The notes: generated by a model not told the origin, from the letters alone. Positions 41,417 through 52,496 are shown, counted from the stretch's first letter. The stretch: 64,000 nt of DNA from Pseudomonas libanensis (GCF_001439685.1 NZ_JYLH01000005.1:248001-312000), one strand, 5' to 3'. Translations and numbers: made by a program.

Positions 41417-42511
41417 TCAGTCGTCACTGACAGTAATCGTCGGCATCGCTGGGGCAGCCGCTTCCTGCAACACGATGCGCGCCCCCACATGACGGGCCAG
41501 TTCCTGATAGATCATCGCAACCTGCCCATCGGGTTCGGCCGCAACAGTGGGTTTGCCACCATCGGCTTGTTCGCGGATATCCATCGACAGTGGCAACGAG
41601 GCGAGCAGTTCGACGCCGTATTGTGTCGCGAGCTTCTCACCCCCGCCCTCACCAAACAGATGCTCGGCATGACCACAGTTGGAACAGATGTGCACCGCCA
41701 TGTTCTCAACGACGCCCAGCACCGGAATATTGACCTTGCGGAACATCTCTACGCCTTTCCTGGCGTCCAGCAGTGCCAGGTCCTGGGGCGTGGTAACGAT
41801 CACCGCACCCGCCACCGGGACTTTTTGCGCGAGGGTCAGCTGGATGTCGCCTGTGCCTGGCGGCATATCGATCACCAGGTAGTCCAGGTCGCCCCAGGCC
41901 GTCTGCGTGACCAGTTGCAGCAACGCACCGGAGACCATCGGCCCCCGCCAGACCATCGGTGTGTTGTCATCGGTGAGAAAGGCCATGGACATCACTTCCA
42001 CGCCCAGCGACTCGATGGGCACGAACCATTTCTGGTCCTTGATCTTAGGCCGTGTGCCTTCGGCGATACCGAACATCACGCCCTGGCTCGGCCCGTAGAT
42101 ATCGGCGTCGAGAATACCCACCCGTGCACCTTCCCGGGCCAGGGCCAGGGCCAGGTTGGCCGCGGTGGTGGACTTACCCACGCCCCCCTTGCCGGAGGCC
42201 ACCGCCACCACGTTCTTGACGTTGGCCAGGCCCGGGATCTGCGCCTGGGCCTTGTGCGGCGCGATCACACACCGGATGTCGACCTTGGCCGAAGCCACGC
42301 CGTCCAGGCCCTCGATGCCCATTTGCAACATCTGCGCCCAACCGCTTTTGAACAGGCCCGCGGCATAGCCCAGCTCCAGTTGCACCGACACCTGGTCACC
42401 CTGGACCTCGATGGCACGTACGCAACCGGCACTGACCGGATCCTGGTTCAAATAAGGGTCGGTGTATTGGCGAAGAACGGCTTCCACCGCTGCGCGATTG
42501 ACGGCGCTCAT
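41417..42511 (-). CDS. mrp: Mrp/ApbC-family iron-sulphur cluster carrier ATPase
   Basis: 364 residues. An N-terminal MIP18-like (DUF59) domain, residues 1-95, includes NQDPVSAGCV. The P-loop ATPase has the deviant Walker A VASGKGGVGKSTTAANLAL (~residue 105). The CxxC pair for cluster binding is in MAVHICSNCGHAEHLFGEGG (~270). Mrp proteins carry [4Fe-4S] clusters to target enzymes. It is divergent from metG, as in many proteobacteria. Confidence 0.95.
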   Translation of the reverse strand: MSAVNRAAVEAVLRQYTDPYLNQDPVSAGCVRAIEVQGDQVSVQLELGYAAGLFKSGWAQMLQMGIEGLDGVASAKVDIRCVIAPHKAQAQIPGLANVKNVVAVASGKGGVGKSTTAANLALALAREGARVGILDADIYGPSQGVMFGIAEGTRPKIKDQKWFVPIESLGVEVMSMAFLTDDNTPMVWRGPMVSGALLQLVTQTAWGDLDYLVIDMPPGTGDIQLTLAQKVPVAGAVIVTTPQDLALLDARKGVEMFRKVNIPVLGVVENMAVHICSNCGHAEHLFGEGGGEKLATQYGVELLASLPLSMDIREQADGGKPTVAAEPDGQVAMIYQELARHVGARIVLQEAAAPAMPTITVSDD

Positions 42512-42683
42512 GGGCTACTCCCGAAAAAAGACTGACTGAAACAGGCGGCTATCCTAACCGTTCCAGCTGATGAACGGCATGCTTTCTGAGGCACCGAAAA
42601 TTCTGAAACAGCCTCACGGGGTGAAATAAATTTCCCGGCGCTTTATAGTGGCCGACCTCCGTTTCATCAAGTAGCCGAGCCCC

Positions 42684-44735
42684 ATGTCCGAGCCACGCAA
42701 GATCCTCGTCACCAGCGCCCTGCCCTATGCCAATGGTTCCATCCATCTTGGCCATATGCTTGAGTACATCCAGACCGATATGTGGGTGCGCTTCCAGAAG
42801 CATCGCGGCAATCAATGCATTTATGTCTGCGCGGACGACGCCCACGGTTCGGCCATCATGTTGCGCGCCGAAAAGGAAGGCATCACCCCGGAACAACTGA
42901 TCGCCAACGTGCAGGCTGAACACAGCGCCGACTTTGCCGAGTTCCTGGTGGACTTCGACAATTTCCATTCGACCCACTCCGACGAAAACCGCGAGTTGTC
43001 GAGCCAGATCTACCTGCGGTTGAAGGAAGCCGGGCACATCGACCAACGTTCGGTGACCCAGTATTTCGACCCGGAAAAGAAAATGTTCCTGGCCGACCGC
43101 TTCATCAAGGGCACCTGCCCCAAATGCGGCACCGAAGACCAGTACGGCGACAACTGCGAAAAATGCGGCGCGACCTACGCACCGACCGACTTGAAGGATC
43201 CCAAGTCGGCGATCTCCGGTGCTACTCCGGTACTCAAGGACTCGCAGCACTTCTTCTTCAAGCTCCCGGATTTCCAGCAAATGCTGCAAACCTGGACGCG
43301 CAGCGGCACCTTGCAAGACGCCGTGGCCAACAAGCTCTCCGAATGGCTCGACAGTGGCCTGCAACAGTGGGACATCTCCCGCGACGCGCCGTACTTCGGC
43401 TTCGAGATCCCGGGCGAGCCGGGCAAGTACTTCTATGTATGGCTGGATGCGCCGATCGGCTACATGGCCAGCTTCAAGAACCTGTGTGATCGCACCCCGC
43501 AGCTGGACTTCGACGCGTTCTGGGGCAAGGACTCCACTGCCGAGCTGTACCACTTCATCGGCAAGGACATCGTCAACTTCCACGCGCTGTTCTGGCCGGC
43601 GATGCTTGAAGGCTCGGGCTACCGCAAGCCGACCGGCATCGCCGTGCACGGCTACCTGACGGTCAACGGCCAGAAAATGTCCAAGTCCCGTGGCACCTTT
43701 ATCAAGGCACGCACCTACCTGGACCATCTGTCGCCGGAATACCTGCGCTATTACTACGCGTCCAAGCTGGGCCGTGGTGTGGACGACTTGGACCTGAACC
43801 TGGAAGACTTCGTACAGAAGGTCAACTCGGATCTGGTGGGTAAAGTCGTCAACATCGCCAGCCGTTGCGCCGGTTTTATACACAAGGGCAACGCCGGTGT
43901 ATTGGTAGCCGAGAACGCCGCACCGGAACTGACCGACGCCTTCCTGGCCGCCGCGCCGAGCATCGCCGACGCTTATGAAGCCCGCGACTTTGCCCGCGCC
44001 ATGCGCGAGATCATGGGCCTGGCCGACCGCGCCAACGCCTGGATCGCCGACAAGGCGCCGTGGTCGCTGAACAAGCAGGACGGCAAGGAAGCTGAAGTTC
44101 AGGCGATCTGCGCCACCGGGGTCAACCTGTTCCGCCAGTTGGTGATCTTCCTCAAGCCGGTGCTGCCATTGTTGGCCGCCGATGCCGAGGCGTTCCTCAA
44201 CGTGGCGCCGTTGAGCTGGAACGATCACACCACTTTGCTCGGTAATCATCAGTTGAACGCGTTCAAGCCCTTGATGACCCGGATTGACCCCGTGAAAGTC
44301 CAGGCCATGACCGATGCTTCGAAAGAAGACCTGGTCGCCAGCCAGACCGATACCGGCCAATCCGCGCCGGCGGGCAATGGCGAGCTGGCCAAGGACCCGA
44401 TTTCCCCGGAAATCGATTTCGACGCCTTCGCCGCCGTGGACCTGCGCGTGGCGCTGATTATCAAGGCCGAAGCCGTGGAAGGCGCCGACAAGCTGCTGCG
44501 CCTGACGCTGGACATCGGTGACGAACAGCGCAACGTGTTCTCCGGGATCAAGAGCGCTTATCCGGACCCGTCCAAGCTCGATGGTCGCCTGACCATGATG
44601 ATCGCCAACCTCAAGCCACGGAAAATGAAGTTTGGCATTTCCGAAGGCATGGTGATGGCAGCTGGCCCCGGCGGCGAGGAAATCTACCTGCTGAGCCCGG
44701 ACAGCGGCGCCAAGCCGGGTCAACGTATCAAGTAA
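42684..44735 (+). CDS. metG: methionyl-tRNA synthetase
   Basis: 683 residues. HIGH-type motif in [16 protein letters not shown] (~residue 18). Zinc knuckles are in [18 protein letters not shown] (~145). The KMSKS motif is KMSKSRGTF (~333). A C-terminal tRNA-binding domain starts near residue 575 ([20 protein letters not shown]). Charges tRNA-Met. The minus-strand frame across the whole gene is a composition artefact. Confidence 0.98.
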   Translation: MSEPRKILVTSALPYANGSIHLGHMLEYIQTDMWVRFQKHRGNQCIYVCADDAHGSAIMLRAEKEGITPEQLIANVQAEHSADFAEFLVDFDNFHSTHSDENRELSSQIYLRLKEAGHIDQRSVTQYFDPEKKMFLADRFIKGTCPKCGTEDQYGDNCEKCGATYAPTDLKDPKSAISGATPVLKDSQHFFFKLPDFQQMLQTWTRSGTLQDAVANKLSEWLDSGLQQWDISRDAPYFGFEIPGEPGKYFYVWLDAPIGYMASFKNLCDRTPQLDFDAFWGKDSTAELYHFIGKDIVNFHALFWPAMLEGSGYRKPTGIAVHGYLTVNGQKMSKSRGTFIKARTYLDHLSPEYLRYYYASKLGRGVDDLDLNLEDFVQKVNSDLVGKVVNIASRCAGFIHKGNAGVLVAENAAPELTDAFLAAAPSIADAYEARDFARAMREIMGLADRANAWIADKAPWSLNKQDGKEAEVQAICATGVNLFRQLVIFLKPVLPLLAADAEAFLNVAPLSWNDHTTLLGNHQLNAFKPLMTRIDPVKVQAMTDASKEDLVASQTDTGQSAPAGNGELAKDPISPEIDFDAFAAVDLRVALIIKAEAVEGADKLLRLTLDIGDEQRNVFSGIKSAYPDPSKLDGRLTMMIANLKPRKMKFGISEGMVMAAGPGGEEIYLLSPDSGAKPGQRIK

Positions 44736-44748
44736 GTCCTGCAAAATG

Positions 44749-44773
44749 CCCCGTTTCAACGACGGGGCTTTTC
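44749..44773 (+). terminator. intrinsic terminator of metG
   Basis: GCCCCGT, 6-nt loop, GACGGGGCTTTT 14 bp after the metG stop. Confidence 0.85.
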
Positions 44774-44819
44774 AGCTTGCCCACCTCACAGGGCCGGGCG
44801 TCAACGCTATGATCAACGC

Positions 44820-45989
44820 ATGAACCTCATTCAACGTATCGACGCGCTGCTACCGCAGACTCAATGCGGCAAGTGCGGGCACCCGGGCTGCAAGCCTTAC
44901 GCCGAGGGCATCGCTAAAGGCGAGGCAATCAACAAGTGCCCGCCGGGTGGGCAAGAAACCATCGCTGGACTTGCGTACTTGCTAGGCGTACCGGTGCTGG
45001 ACCTGGATACCAGCCGCGGTGAAGCCCCGGCGCAGATTGCCTATATTCGCGAAGCCGAATGCATCGGTTGCACCAAGTGCATCCAGGCTTGCCCGGTAGA
45101 TGCCATCGTTGGCGCCGCCAAATTGATGCATACGGTGATAATCGACGAGTGCACCGGTTGCGACCTGTGCGTCGCCCCCTGCCCTGTCGACTGCATTGAG
45201 CTGCGCCCACTGGTCAGTGTGGTCCCCATAGTGGGTGGCCTGGCGACCAACGATCTCGAGCGCCATGAACGTAGCCTCAAGCGTGATCGGGCACGCAGGC
45301 GTTATGAACAACGCAATGCGCGTCTGCAACGGGAAGAAGAACACAAGCTCGCTGAACGCCTGGCTCGTTCCAAGCGGCCGGCGCCGACGGACGCAATACC
45401 TGTAGATAACCATCAGGTTGTTCAGGATGTGGCGATCAAGAAAGCCAAGGTCGCCGTCGCGATGAGCCGCGCCCAGTTGTACAAGTCCTTGAAAGCGTTT
45501 GGCCATCCACCGACTTTTGAGCAGCAGTCGCAATTGATCGTCCTGCAACGGCAATTCGAAGCTGCGGAGCAGGTGCTGGCCATGCTTGAGGGGGACAGCC
45601 CGCCAGCGACAGCAATACCCAAGGACCCTGCACTCAAGCGGGCCAAGATCCAACTGGCCATGCGTCGCGCGGAATTGAAAAAGGCGCAGGAGCAGCGTGC
45701 TGACAACCAGCAACTGGCCACATTGAGTGCCGCGCTGACCGCCGCCGAGCACGACCTGCATGAAGCCGAAGCAGCCTCCGAGCAGCCGCGACCGTCTTTG
45801 CAGCGCGTGGAAAAACGCCCTATCGACAGCCAACTGCGTCAGTTGAAAACCGCGTTGGCCTACGCTCGCGCTGATGTCAGCAAATTGCAACGCCAACCGG
45901 CCCCATCTGTAGATGAATTGAACGCCGCACAGCGAAGGCTGGACGAGGCAGAGCGTCAGCTGCAAGCCCATAGACCGAGCCCGGAATGA
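44820..45989 (+). CDS. RnfB/RsxB-like ferredoxin with long helical C-terminal extension
   Basis: 389 residues. The N-terminal domain has the four-Cys [4Fe-4S] motif [15 protein letters not shown] with a later Cys in INKCPPGG. Two ferredoxin clusters follow: [16 protein letters not shown] (~residue 81) and [16 protein letters not shown] (~111). The N-terminal membrane helix of true RnfB is missing, so it is likely soluble. From about residue 150 to the end there is a ~240-residue charged, Gln/Ala/Lys-rich helical region with repeated [16 protein letters not shown] and [11 protein letters not shown] units. No other rnf genes are near. Confidence 0.88.
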   Translation: MNLIQRIDALLPQTQCGKCGHPGCKPYAEGIAKGEAINKCPPGGQETIAGLAYLLGVPVLDLDTSRGEAPAQIAYIREAECIGCTKCIQACPVDAIVGAAKLMHTVIIDECTGCDLCVAPCPVDCIELRPLVSVVPIVGGLATNDLERHERSLKRDRARRRYEQRNARLQREEEHKLAERLARSKRPAPTDAIPVDNHQVVQDVAIKKAKVAVAMSRAQLYKSLKAFGHPPTFEQQSQLIVLQRQFEAAEQVLAMLEGDSPPATAIPKDPALKRAKIQLAMRRAELKKAQEQRADNQQLATLSAALTAAEHDLHEAEAASEQPRPSLQRVEKRPIDSQLRQLKTALAYARADVSKLQRQPAPSVDELNAAQRRLDEAERQLQAHRPSPE

Positions 45990-46100
45990 GTCGGGGGGCT
46001 TGCTACGCGACATGGCCGCCACCACATTGATACGTGCCGGGTTCAGCCCTGGGCCCTTTTTTCAAATGACGTAGACCACCCGCAAGGAATCGCTCTGCCC

Positions 46101-46739
46101 ATGAACGCCGCAAAACGCCTGGAAATTTTCCGCAGGTTTCACGAAGACAATCCGGAACCCAAAACCGAGCTGGCCTACTCCTCGCCGTTCGAATTACTGA
46201 TTGCGGTGATCCTGTCGGCCCAATCCACCGACGTGGGCGTCAACAAGGCGACGGCCAAGTTGTACCCGGTAGCGAATACCCCCGCAGCGATTTATGCCCT
46301 CGGCGTGGAAGGCTTGTCCGAATACATCAAGACCATTGGCTTGTACAACAGCAAGGCCAAGAACGTGATCGAGACATGCCGCCTGCTAATGGAACTGCAC
46401 GCAGGCGAAGTACCGCAAACGCGGGAAGCCCTTGAGGCCTTGCCGGGCGTAGGGCGTAAGACGGCTAACGTCGTGCTCAATACGGCATTCCGGCAACTGA
46501 CCATGGCGGTGGACACGCACATTTTCCGCGTCAGCAATCGAACCGGTATTGCACGCGGGAAGAATGTGGTCGAGGTGGAAAAGCAACTGATGAAGTTCGT
46601 ACCCAAGCCATATCTGCTCGACTCCCACCACTGGCTGATCCTGCACGGGCGCTACGTTTGCCAGGCGCGCAAGCCACGCTGCGGCAGCTGTCGTATCGAA
46701 GACCTGTGTGAATACAAAGACAAGACGTCCGACGATTGA
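46101..46739 (+). CDS. nth: endonuclease III
   Basis: 212 residues. Helix-hairpin-helix LPGVGRKTANVVLNTAF with the catalytic Lys (~residue 120), the catalytic Asp in MAVDTHIFRVSNRTG (~138), and the [4Fe-4S] loop C-x6-C-x2-C-x5-C in CQARKPRCGSCRIEDLC (~187-204). DNA glycosylase/AP lyase for oxidised pyrimidines. In P. aeruginosa nth ends the rnf cluster; here only the RnfB-like gene remains before it. Confidence 0.97.
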   Translation: MNAAKRLEIFRRFHEDNPEPKTELAYSSPFELLIAVILSAQSTDVGVNKATAKLYPVANTPAAIYALGVEGLSEYIKTIGLYNSKAKNVIETCRLLMELHAGEVPQTREALEALPGVGRKTANVVLNTAFRQLTMAVDTHIFRVSNRTGIARGKNVVEVEKQLMKFVPKPYLLDSHHWLILHGRYVCQARKPRCGSCRIEDLCEYKDKTSDD

Positions 46740-46846
46740 GCGATCATTAGGTTTCTTGATCAGTCGATTGAAAAAATCTTTTTTACCCACTCGCGGTTTA
46801 TCGCTATAAGGAGCCCCAACGGCAGTCTTAGCCTGGAGTTAACCTT

Positions 46847-47029
46847 ATGAGCACTGGCAAAGAACAACTGGAAGTGGACGACGACCTCGTTGAGTCGGAC
46901 GACGATGTGGTAGAGGCACCTGTGGCAGAGGTGGCCAAGACCAATTTAAGCAAACGCCGCACTATCGACAATCTTCTGGAAGAGCGACGCTTGCAAAAAC
47001 AGCTGGCCGATTACGACTTCGACTTCTGA
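46847..47029 (+). CDS. PA3496-family small protein
   Basis: 60 residues, very acidic N-terminal half (EVDDDLVESDDDVVEAPVAE) and a basic/helical end (KRRTIDNLLEERRLQKQLAD). Small cytosolic protein conserved after nth in pseudomonads, function unknown. It ends with a clear terminator. Confidence 0.85.
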   Translation: MSTGKEQLEVDDDLVESDDDVVEAPVAEVAKTNLSKRRTIDNLLEERRLQKQLADYDFDF

Positions 47030-47048
47030 TCGATGCGTCAACGACCGG

Positions 47049-47073
47049 AAGCCTCCCTGACGGAGGCTTTTTT
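47049..47073 (+). terminator. intrinsic terminator after the PA3496-like gene
   Basis: AAGCCTCC, loop CTGA, GGAGGCTTTTTT; it may also work for the converging response regulator gene. Confidence 0.88.
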
Positions 47074-47112
47074 CTGCCGGTTACACGGGTGTACGAGTGG
47101 TGCAATGCCCGC

Positions 47113-47745
47113 CTAGACCAGGCCGTTGCGCTGGGCCAGTTCGATCAGGTCCACGAGGGAGCGGGCATTGAGCTTGAGTAGCAGGCGAGTCTTGTAGGTA
47201 CTGACCGTTTTGTTGCTGAGGAACATGCCGTCGGCAATCTCCTTGTTGGTTTTACCACGGGCCAATTGTTGCAGCACCATCATCTCTCGGCCTGAGAGGC
47301 GTTCGACCATATCGGCTTCACTGGCGTTGCCCATGGTTGAGCGCACCGAGTTCAGCGCCTGGTTCGGGAAGTAGCTGTAGCCGGAAAGCACCGCCTTGAT
47401 GGCACTCAACAGTTCTGTCAGATCCTGCTGCTTGCACACATAGCCGGCCGCCCCTGCCTGCATGCAACGCATGGAAAAATGGCCGGGAGCCTGTGACGTC
47501 AGCACCAGCACCTTGAACGATACAGCCTGCTTGGTTGAAGCCAGCCGACAAATAACTTCCAGGCCATCGAGCTTGGGAATTCCTATATCCAGTATGACAA
47601 TGTCCGGCATATGTTCCCGTGCAAGTTGCAATGCATCGACACCGTTATCAGTCTCGGCAACGACCTCATAACCATGACGCTCCATTAGCATGCGCACAGC
47701 AAGACGAATGACGGGATGATCATCCACGATCAGCACTTTATTCAT
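47113..47745 (-). CDS. LuxR-family response regulator (BvgA/EvgA-like)
   Basis: 210 residues from MNKVLIVDDHPVIRLAVRML. Receiver domain with Asp-Asp in VDDHP and the phospho-acceptor in DIVILDIGIPKLDG (~residue 54). A C-terminal LuxR helix-turn-helix has LSGREMMVLQQLARGKTNKE and SNKTVSTYKTRLLLKL. No sensor kinase is adjacent. The 570-bp AT-rich region upstream should contain its promoter. Confidence 0.9.
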   Translation of the reverse strand: MNKVLIVDDHPVIRLAVRMLMERHGYEVVAETDNGVDALQLAREHMPDIVILDIGIPKLDGLEVICRLASTKQAVSFKVLVLTSQAPGHFSMRCMQAGAAGYVCKQQDLTELLSAIKAVLSGYSYFPNQALNSVRSTMGNASEADMVERLSGREMMVLQQLARGKTNKEIADGMFLSNKTVSTYKTRLLLKLNARSLVDLIELAQRNGLV

Positions 47746-48317
47746 GAGAAAGTCCAATTTCGCTGTTCGAATTATTTAGAGCAAGCACAATAGCCTAGTC
47801 GATTGCTAGTTGGCATAGCGTTCACCCCCGAGCAACAGTAAGCAGAGACCCACCCCACAAGAAGATAGGAATTAACCTACAAAAAATCGCCAACTTAGAG
47901 GTATGTGGCTTTATGCTTCCTTTCAGACCTTTCTCGATACGTACATATTTTGAGTGAAATATCTTCGGCATAAGCCGCAAAAGGTAAACGCACCGCACAT
48001 GACTTTCAGGAAATGCCCCTTGTTTCTCGCGATCATGCACGCAAAGTGGTGAGCTCATTCCATTTACGTTAGTTCCATTTAACATATTTACACACACTCA
48101 AAATTCCTACAGAAAATTCAACAACTCGCATACCTACATCACTTACATGAGTGAATTTTCTGTCAGAAATAGTTCCTCCTCAGATGTAAAAAATCATTCA
48201 TCCTAAAAACAAAAGACAACAACCGAAATCACCCTTGCAAGTTGCGGAAAAACTTACACAAGCTAAACGCAAATAAACATCAACACCTACTTAACGCTGG
48301 GCTACCAATACCCAGGC
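47746..48317. other. AT-rich intergenic region with a perfect inverted repeat
   Basis: No credible gene in about 570 bp; a minus-strand frame at 47822-48097 has neither a good ribosome site nor coding character. The composition is clearly more AT-rich than the genome around it. A 12-bp perfect inverted repeat ACAGAAAATTCA/TGAATTTTCTGT lies at 48109-48120 and 48152-48163 with a 31-nt loop. Probably promoter and regulatory DNA of the response regulator gene. Confidence 0.55.
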
Positions 48318-48352
48318 AAAAAAAATGGCCCCTTGAACAAGGGGCCATTTTC
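48318..48352 (-). terminator. intrinsic terminator of argG
   Basis: Minus-strand ATGGCCCCTTG, short loop, CAAGGGGCCAT followed by eight Ts, 17 bp after the argG stop. Confidence 0.9.
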
Positions 48353-48368
48353 ACAATGCGCCTGACAG

Positions 48369-49586
48369 TCAGAACAACGAACGGCCCTTGTTGGCAGCAA
48401 TACGCATGCGCAGTGCGTTCAACTTGATAAACCCGGCCGCATCCGCCTGGTTGTAGGCCCCGCCGTCTTCTTCGAAGGTGGCGATGTTGGAATCGAACAG
48501 CGATTCATCGGACTTGCGGCCCGTGACAATCACATTGCCCTTGTACAGCTTCAGGCGCACGACGCCATTCACGTGAGCCTGGGAAGCGTCGATCATCTGT
48601 TGCAGCATCAGACGCTCAGGGCTCCACCAGTAGCCGGTGTAGATCAAGCTGGCGTACTTAGGCATCAGCTCGTCTTTGAGGTGGGCCACTTCACGGTCCA
48701 GGGTGATGGACTCGATGGCGCGGTGGGCGCGCAGCATGATGGTGCCGCCAGGGGTTTCGTAGCAACCACGGGACTTCATGCCTACGTAGCGGTTCTCAAC
48801 GATGTCCAGGCGCCCGATGCCGTGCTGGCCGCCGATCCGGTTCAAGGTCGCCAGTACGGTGGCCGGGGTCATTTCAACGCCGTCCAGCGCAACGATATCG
48901 CCGTTACGGTAGGTCAGTTCCAGGTACTGTGGCTTGTCAGGAGCGTTCTCCGGGGAGACGGTCCATTTCCACATGTCTTCTTCGTGCTCGGTCCAGGTGT
49001 CTTCCAGCACACCGCCTTCATAAGAGATGTGCAGCAGGTTGGCATCCATCGAGTACGGCGACTTCTTCTTGCCATGGCGTTCGATCGGAATGCCGTGCTT
49101 TTCAGCGTAGTCCATCAGCTTTTCACGGGACAGCAAGTCCCATTCACGCCAAGGGGCAATCACTTTTACCCCTGGCTTGAGAGCGTAGGCACCCAGTTCG
49201 AAACGTACCTGGTCGTTGCCCTTGCCGGTGGCGCCATGGGAAATGGCGTCGGCGCCGGTTTCGTTGGCGATTTCGATCAGGCGCTTGGCGATCAGCGGAC
49301 GTGCGATGGAGGTACCCAGCAGGTACTCGCCTTCGTAGACAGTGTTGGCGCGAAACATCGGGAAGACGAAGTCGCGGACGAACTCTTCGCGCAGGTCGTC
49401 AATGTAGATCTCTTTCACGCCCATGGCTTGCGCCTTGGCACGTGCAGGTTCGACCTCTTCGCCCTGACCCAGGTCAGCGGTGAAGGTCACCACTTCACAG
49501 TTATAAGTATCCTGCAGCCACTTGAGGATCACCGAAGTGTCCAGGCCGCCGGAATACGCGAGAACGACCTTGTTTACGTCGGCCAT
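48369..49586 (-). CDS. argG: argininosuccinate synthase
   Basis: 405 residues. The ATP pyrophosphatase P-loop is [16 protein letters not shown] at the N-terminus. The conserved substrate part is [19 protein letters not shown] (~residue 118). It joins citrulline and aspartate in arginine synthesis. argF, the gene for the preceding step, is in the same window at 57.3 kb. Confidence 0.98.
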   Translation of the reverse strand: MADVNKVVLAYSGGLDTSVILKWLQDTYNCEVVTFTADLGQGEEVEPARAKAQAMGVKEIYIDDLREEFVRDFVFPMFRANTVYEGEYLLGTSIARPLIAKRLIEIANETGADAISHGATGKGNDQVRFELGAYALKPGVKVIAPWREWDLLSREKLMDYAEKHGIPIERHGKKKSPYSMDANLLHISYEGGVLEDTWTEHEEDMWKWTVSPENAPDKPQYLELTYRNGDIVALDGVEMTPATVLATLNRIGGQHGIGRLDIVENRYVGMKSRGCYETPGGTIMLRAHRAIESITLDREVAHLKDELMPKYASLIYTGYWWSPERLMLQQMIDASQAHVNGVVRLKLYKGNVIVTGRKSDESLFDSNIATFEEDGGAYNQADAAGFIKLNALRMRIAANKGRSLF

Positions 49587-49715
49587 GCCATCACTCCACG
49601 GGGTTGTACGGAAAGGCGTCGATTCTACCGATCAAAACCGTGAAATTACAGGGGCGCGACAGCAAATGAAGATAAAGCGACAGATTATGTCGAGTGGGCG
49701 ACCGATGGTCGCACC

Positions 49716-50624
49716 TTATGATGTGGCGGCAGGATTGCTCGGCGCAGTAGCCTGGGGTGCCGGTTTCTCGGGGACCGCTACCCGCTCCAGCTGGATATTC
49801 ACACGACGGTTGCGGGCGCGGTTGGCCGCATTGGTATTGGGCGCCAAAGGATAGCTTTCGCCATGAAACCGCAGGGTGATCTGCGATTCCGCGATGCCGT
49901 TGGCCTTGAAATAGTCCATCACCGCCAGGGCGCGCCGGCGCGAGACATCGCGATTGGTCAGTCGGTTGCCACTGTTATCCGAATGGCCGTTCAACTCGAC
50001 GTGATTAACCGTGGGGTCGGCTTTCATGAATGCAAGAATCACCGACAGCTTCTTCTTGGCAGCCGCGTCCAGTTCGATGCCGCCACCGGGGAAGCCGACT
50101 TCAGTCTGTTTGACCTGGTCATAGTTCATTGGCAGCAGCTTGGTGGTGCACAACTGATAGTCGCTGTAGGCCTTGTTGAACTTCACCGGCAGCAGGCGAA
50201 TTTCCGAATACCTCCCCTCACGTCCATAATGCCGCACGGTCGGGCTACGCCCCTCGAGCAAGCCGGCGAACAGACGTCCGGCCTGGGCTTGGGAGCTGTT
50301 GAACAATACGTCACCACTGCCGACCCGTACGGCGCCGAGGTTGATATCCCCTCGGCCCGGCTGCCAGGGCGCAGCAGCAGCCAACAAAGTCGCCGAACCT
50401 GCGCCGAATGAGCCGCTATAGGCTTTCAAGCGAAACGTCGCCTGCTCACCGGCGCGGCGCACGAATTCGCCGGAGCCGAAATCGGTGATCGGCTGGGTCA
50501 GGCGGCACTCGAACTGGTCACCCTCTACCTTCCACTCAATATTCTCCAGGCGCGTCTGGAACGTGAGGGCCATCGCAGGCAGGCTGGCGAACACACTGAG
50601 CAGGGCTAGATAATGCTGGCGCAC
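49716..50624 (-). CDS. motY: flagellar stator-associated protein MotY (OmpA-family domain)
   Basis: 302 residues if it starts at the GTG giving VRQHYLALLSVFASLPAMA, a good Sec signal peptide; the longer ATG start at 50669 would bury it. The N-terminal MotY-type beta domain has IEWKVEGDQFECRLTQPI. The C-terminal OmpA peptidoglycan-binding domain has VNHVELNGHSDNSGNRLTNR and RRRALAVMDYFKANGI. It forms the T-ring that holds MotAB/CD stators. The tail is Pro/Ala-rich. Position next to pyrC fits PA3526. Confidence 0.9.
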   Translation of the reverse strand: MRQHYLALLSVFASLPAMALTFQTRLENIEWKVEGDQFECRLTQPITDFGSGEFVRRAGEQATFRLKAYSGSFGAGSATLLAAAAPWQPGRGDINLGAVRVGSGDVLFNSSQAQAGRLFAGLLEGRSPTVRHYGREGRYSEIRLLPVKFNKAYSDYQLCTTKLLPMNYDQVKQTEVGFPGGGIELDAAAKKKLSVILAFMKADPTVNHVELNGHSDNSGNRLTNRDVSRRRALAVMDYFKANGIAESQITLRFHGESYPLAPNTNAANRARNRRVNIQLERVAVPEKPAPQATAPSNPAATS

Positions 50625-50781
50625 GGGAAGGCTCCACTGGTTTCTACAACACTTCAAAGCGTCATACATCGTTAAGGCATACCCGGGAATATCGGTCGCA
50701 TCCGGCAAAACTTGATAGCGAGTGCCTGCAAGAGTCTTTTCCGGTAGCATTCCCACCAGATTGACCCGCCTGGAATCCCCA

Positions 50782-51828
50782 ATGTCCGACCGCCTGACCC
50801 TGCTGCGTCCCGACGACTGGCATATTCATCTTCGCGATGGTGCTGCGTTACCCCAAACCGTGGCCGATGTGGCGCGCACGTTTGGCCGTGCCATCATCAT
50901 GCCTAACCTGGTACCTCCGGTGCGCAATGCCGCAGAAGCCGACGCCTATCGCCAGCGCATCCTCGCTGCACGACCGGCCGGCAGCCGCTTCGAACCGTTG
51001 ATGGTGCTCTACCTGACCGACCGCACCCAGCCTGACGAAATTCGTGAGGCCAAGGCCCGCGGCTTCGTGCACGCCGCCAAGCTGTACCCGGCCGGCGCGA
51101 CCACCAACTCCGACTCCGGCGTGACCAGCATCGACAAGATCCTGCCAGCCATCGAAGCCATGGCCGAGGTCGGCATGCCGCTGCTGATCCACGGGGAAGT
51201 CACCCGTGGCGACGTGGACGTTTTTGATCGGGAGAAGGTCTTCATCGACGAGCACATGCGTCGCGTGGTCGAGCTGTTCCCGACCCTGAAGGTGGTGTTC
51301 GAGCACATCACCACGGCCGATGCCGTGCAGTTCGTCACCGAGGCTTCGGCCAATGTGGGCGCGACCATCACCGCCCATCACCTGCTCTACAACCGCAACC
51401 ACATGCTGGTGGGCGGGATTCGGCCGCACTTCTACTGCCTGCCGATCCTCAAGCGCAACACCCACCAGGTGGCGTTGCTGGACGCCGCCACCAGCGGCAA
51501 CCCGAAGTTCTTCCTCGGCACCGACTCCGCGCCCCATGCCCAGCACGCCAAGGAAGCCGCGTGCGGTTGCGCCGGTTGCTACACGGCGTTCGCCGCTATA
51601 GAGCTGTATGCCGAAGCGTTTGAACAGCGCAATGCCCTGGACAAACTCGAGGGCTTCGCCAGCCTCAATGGCCCGCGTTTCTACGGCCTGCCGGCAAATA
51701 CCGACCGCATCACCCTGGTTCGTGAAGACTGGACCGCCCCTGCCAGCCTGCCATTCGGCGAGCTGACTGTTATCCCGCTGCGCGCCGGTGAAACACTGCG
51801 CTGGCGCCTGCTGGAGGAAAGCAAGTGA
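50782..51828 (+). CDS. pyrC: dihydroorotase
   Basis: 348 residues from [20 protein letters not shown], as in E. coli PyrC. Metal ligands are HIH near residue 16, the carbamylated Lys in [17 protein letters not shown] (~100), His in LLIHGE, and the Asp in [14 protein letters not shown] (~250). Closes carbamoyl aspartate to dihydroorotate in pyrimidine synthesis. Its stop overlaps rnt by 4 bp. Confidence 0.97.
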   Translation: MSDRLTLLRPDDWHIHLRDGAALPQTVADVARTFGRAIIMPNLVPPVRNAAEADAYRQRILAARPAGSRFEPLMVLYLTDRTQPDEIREAKARGFVHAAKLYPAGATTNSDSGVTSIDKILPAIEAMAEVGMPLLIHGEVTRGDVDVFDREKVFIDEHMRRVVELFPTLKVVFEHITTADAVQFVTEASANVGATITAHHLLYNRNHMLVGGIRPHFYCLPILKRNTHQVALLDAATSGNPKFFLGTDSAPHAQHAKEAACGCAGCYTAFAAIELYAEAFEQRNALDKLEGFASLNGPRFYGLPANTDRITLVREDWTAPASLPFGELTVIPLRAGETLRWRLLEESK

Positions 51829-52496
51829 GTGAAGACCATTACGACGACGAACAAGAGCACAGTGGTGGCGGTTCCCGTCACCCGATGGCCGAGCGGTTTC
51901 GCGGCTATCTGCCGGTTGTCATCGACGTAGAAACCGGTGGTTTCAACTGCGCCACCGACGCCTTGCTGGAAATCGCCGCTACCACTATCGGCATGGATGA
52001 ACACGGTTTTGTATTCCCGGAACATACCCATTTCTTCCGCGTCGAGCCGTTCGAAGGCGCCAATATCGAAGCGGCTGCCCTGGAGTTCACCGGCATCAAG
52101 CTCGACCACCCGCTGCGCATGGCGGTGAGCGAAGAAGCGGCGCTGACTGATATCTTCCGCGGTGTGCGCAAGGCGCTGAAGGCCAATGGCTGCAAACGCG
52201 CGATCCTGGTGGGCCACAACAGTAGCTTCGACCTGGGCTTCCTGAATGCCGCCGTGGCGCGGCTGGACATGAAGCGCAATCCGTTTCACCCGTTCTCCAG
52301 CTTCGACACCGCCACCCTTGCCGGCCTGGCGTATGGCCAGACCGTGTTGGCCAAAGCCTGTCAGGCGGCCGGTATCGACTTCGACGGACGTGAGGCTCAC
52401 TCGGCTCGCTACGACACCGAGAAGACTGCCGAGCTGTTCTGCGGCATCGTCAATCGCTGGAAGCAGATGGGCGGCTGGGAAGACTTCAGCGATTGA
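51825..52496 (+). CDS. rnt: ribonuclease T
   Basis: 223 residues. DEDD exonuclease motifs: [11 protein letters not shown] (~residue 30), [13 protein letters not shown] (~130) and [13 protein letters not shown] (~192). Trims 3' ends of tRNA and other stable RNA. Translation is likely coupled to pyrC. Confidence 0.97.
   Translation: MSEDHYDDEQEHSGGGSRHPMAERFRGYLPVVIDVETGGFNCATDALLEIAATTIGMDEHGFVFPEHTHFFRVEPFEGANIEAAALEFTGIKLDHPLRMAVSEEAALTDIFRGVRKALKANGCKRAILVGHNSSFDLGFLNAAVARLDMKRNPFHPFSSFDTATLAGLAYGQTVLAKACQAAGIDFDGREAHSARYDTEKTAELFCGIVNRWKQMGGWEDFSD

Noticed and set aside
42549..44759. 736-codon minus-strand frame opposite metG
   Set aside because: metG is complete and conserved on the plus strand; the opposite frame is a third-position GC artefact.
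47822..48097. 91-codon minus-strand frame in the AT-rich gap upstream of the response regulator gene
   Set aside because: No ribosome-binding site, no coding composition and no recognisable pattern.
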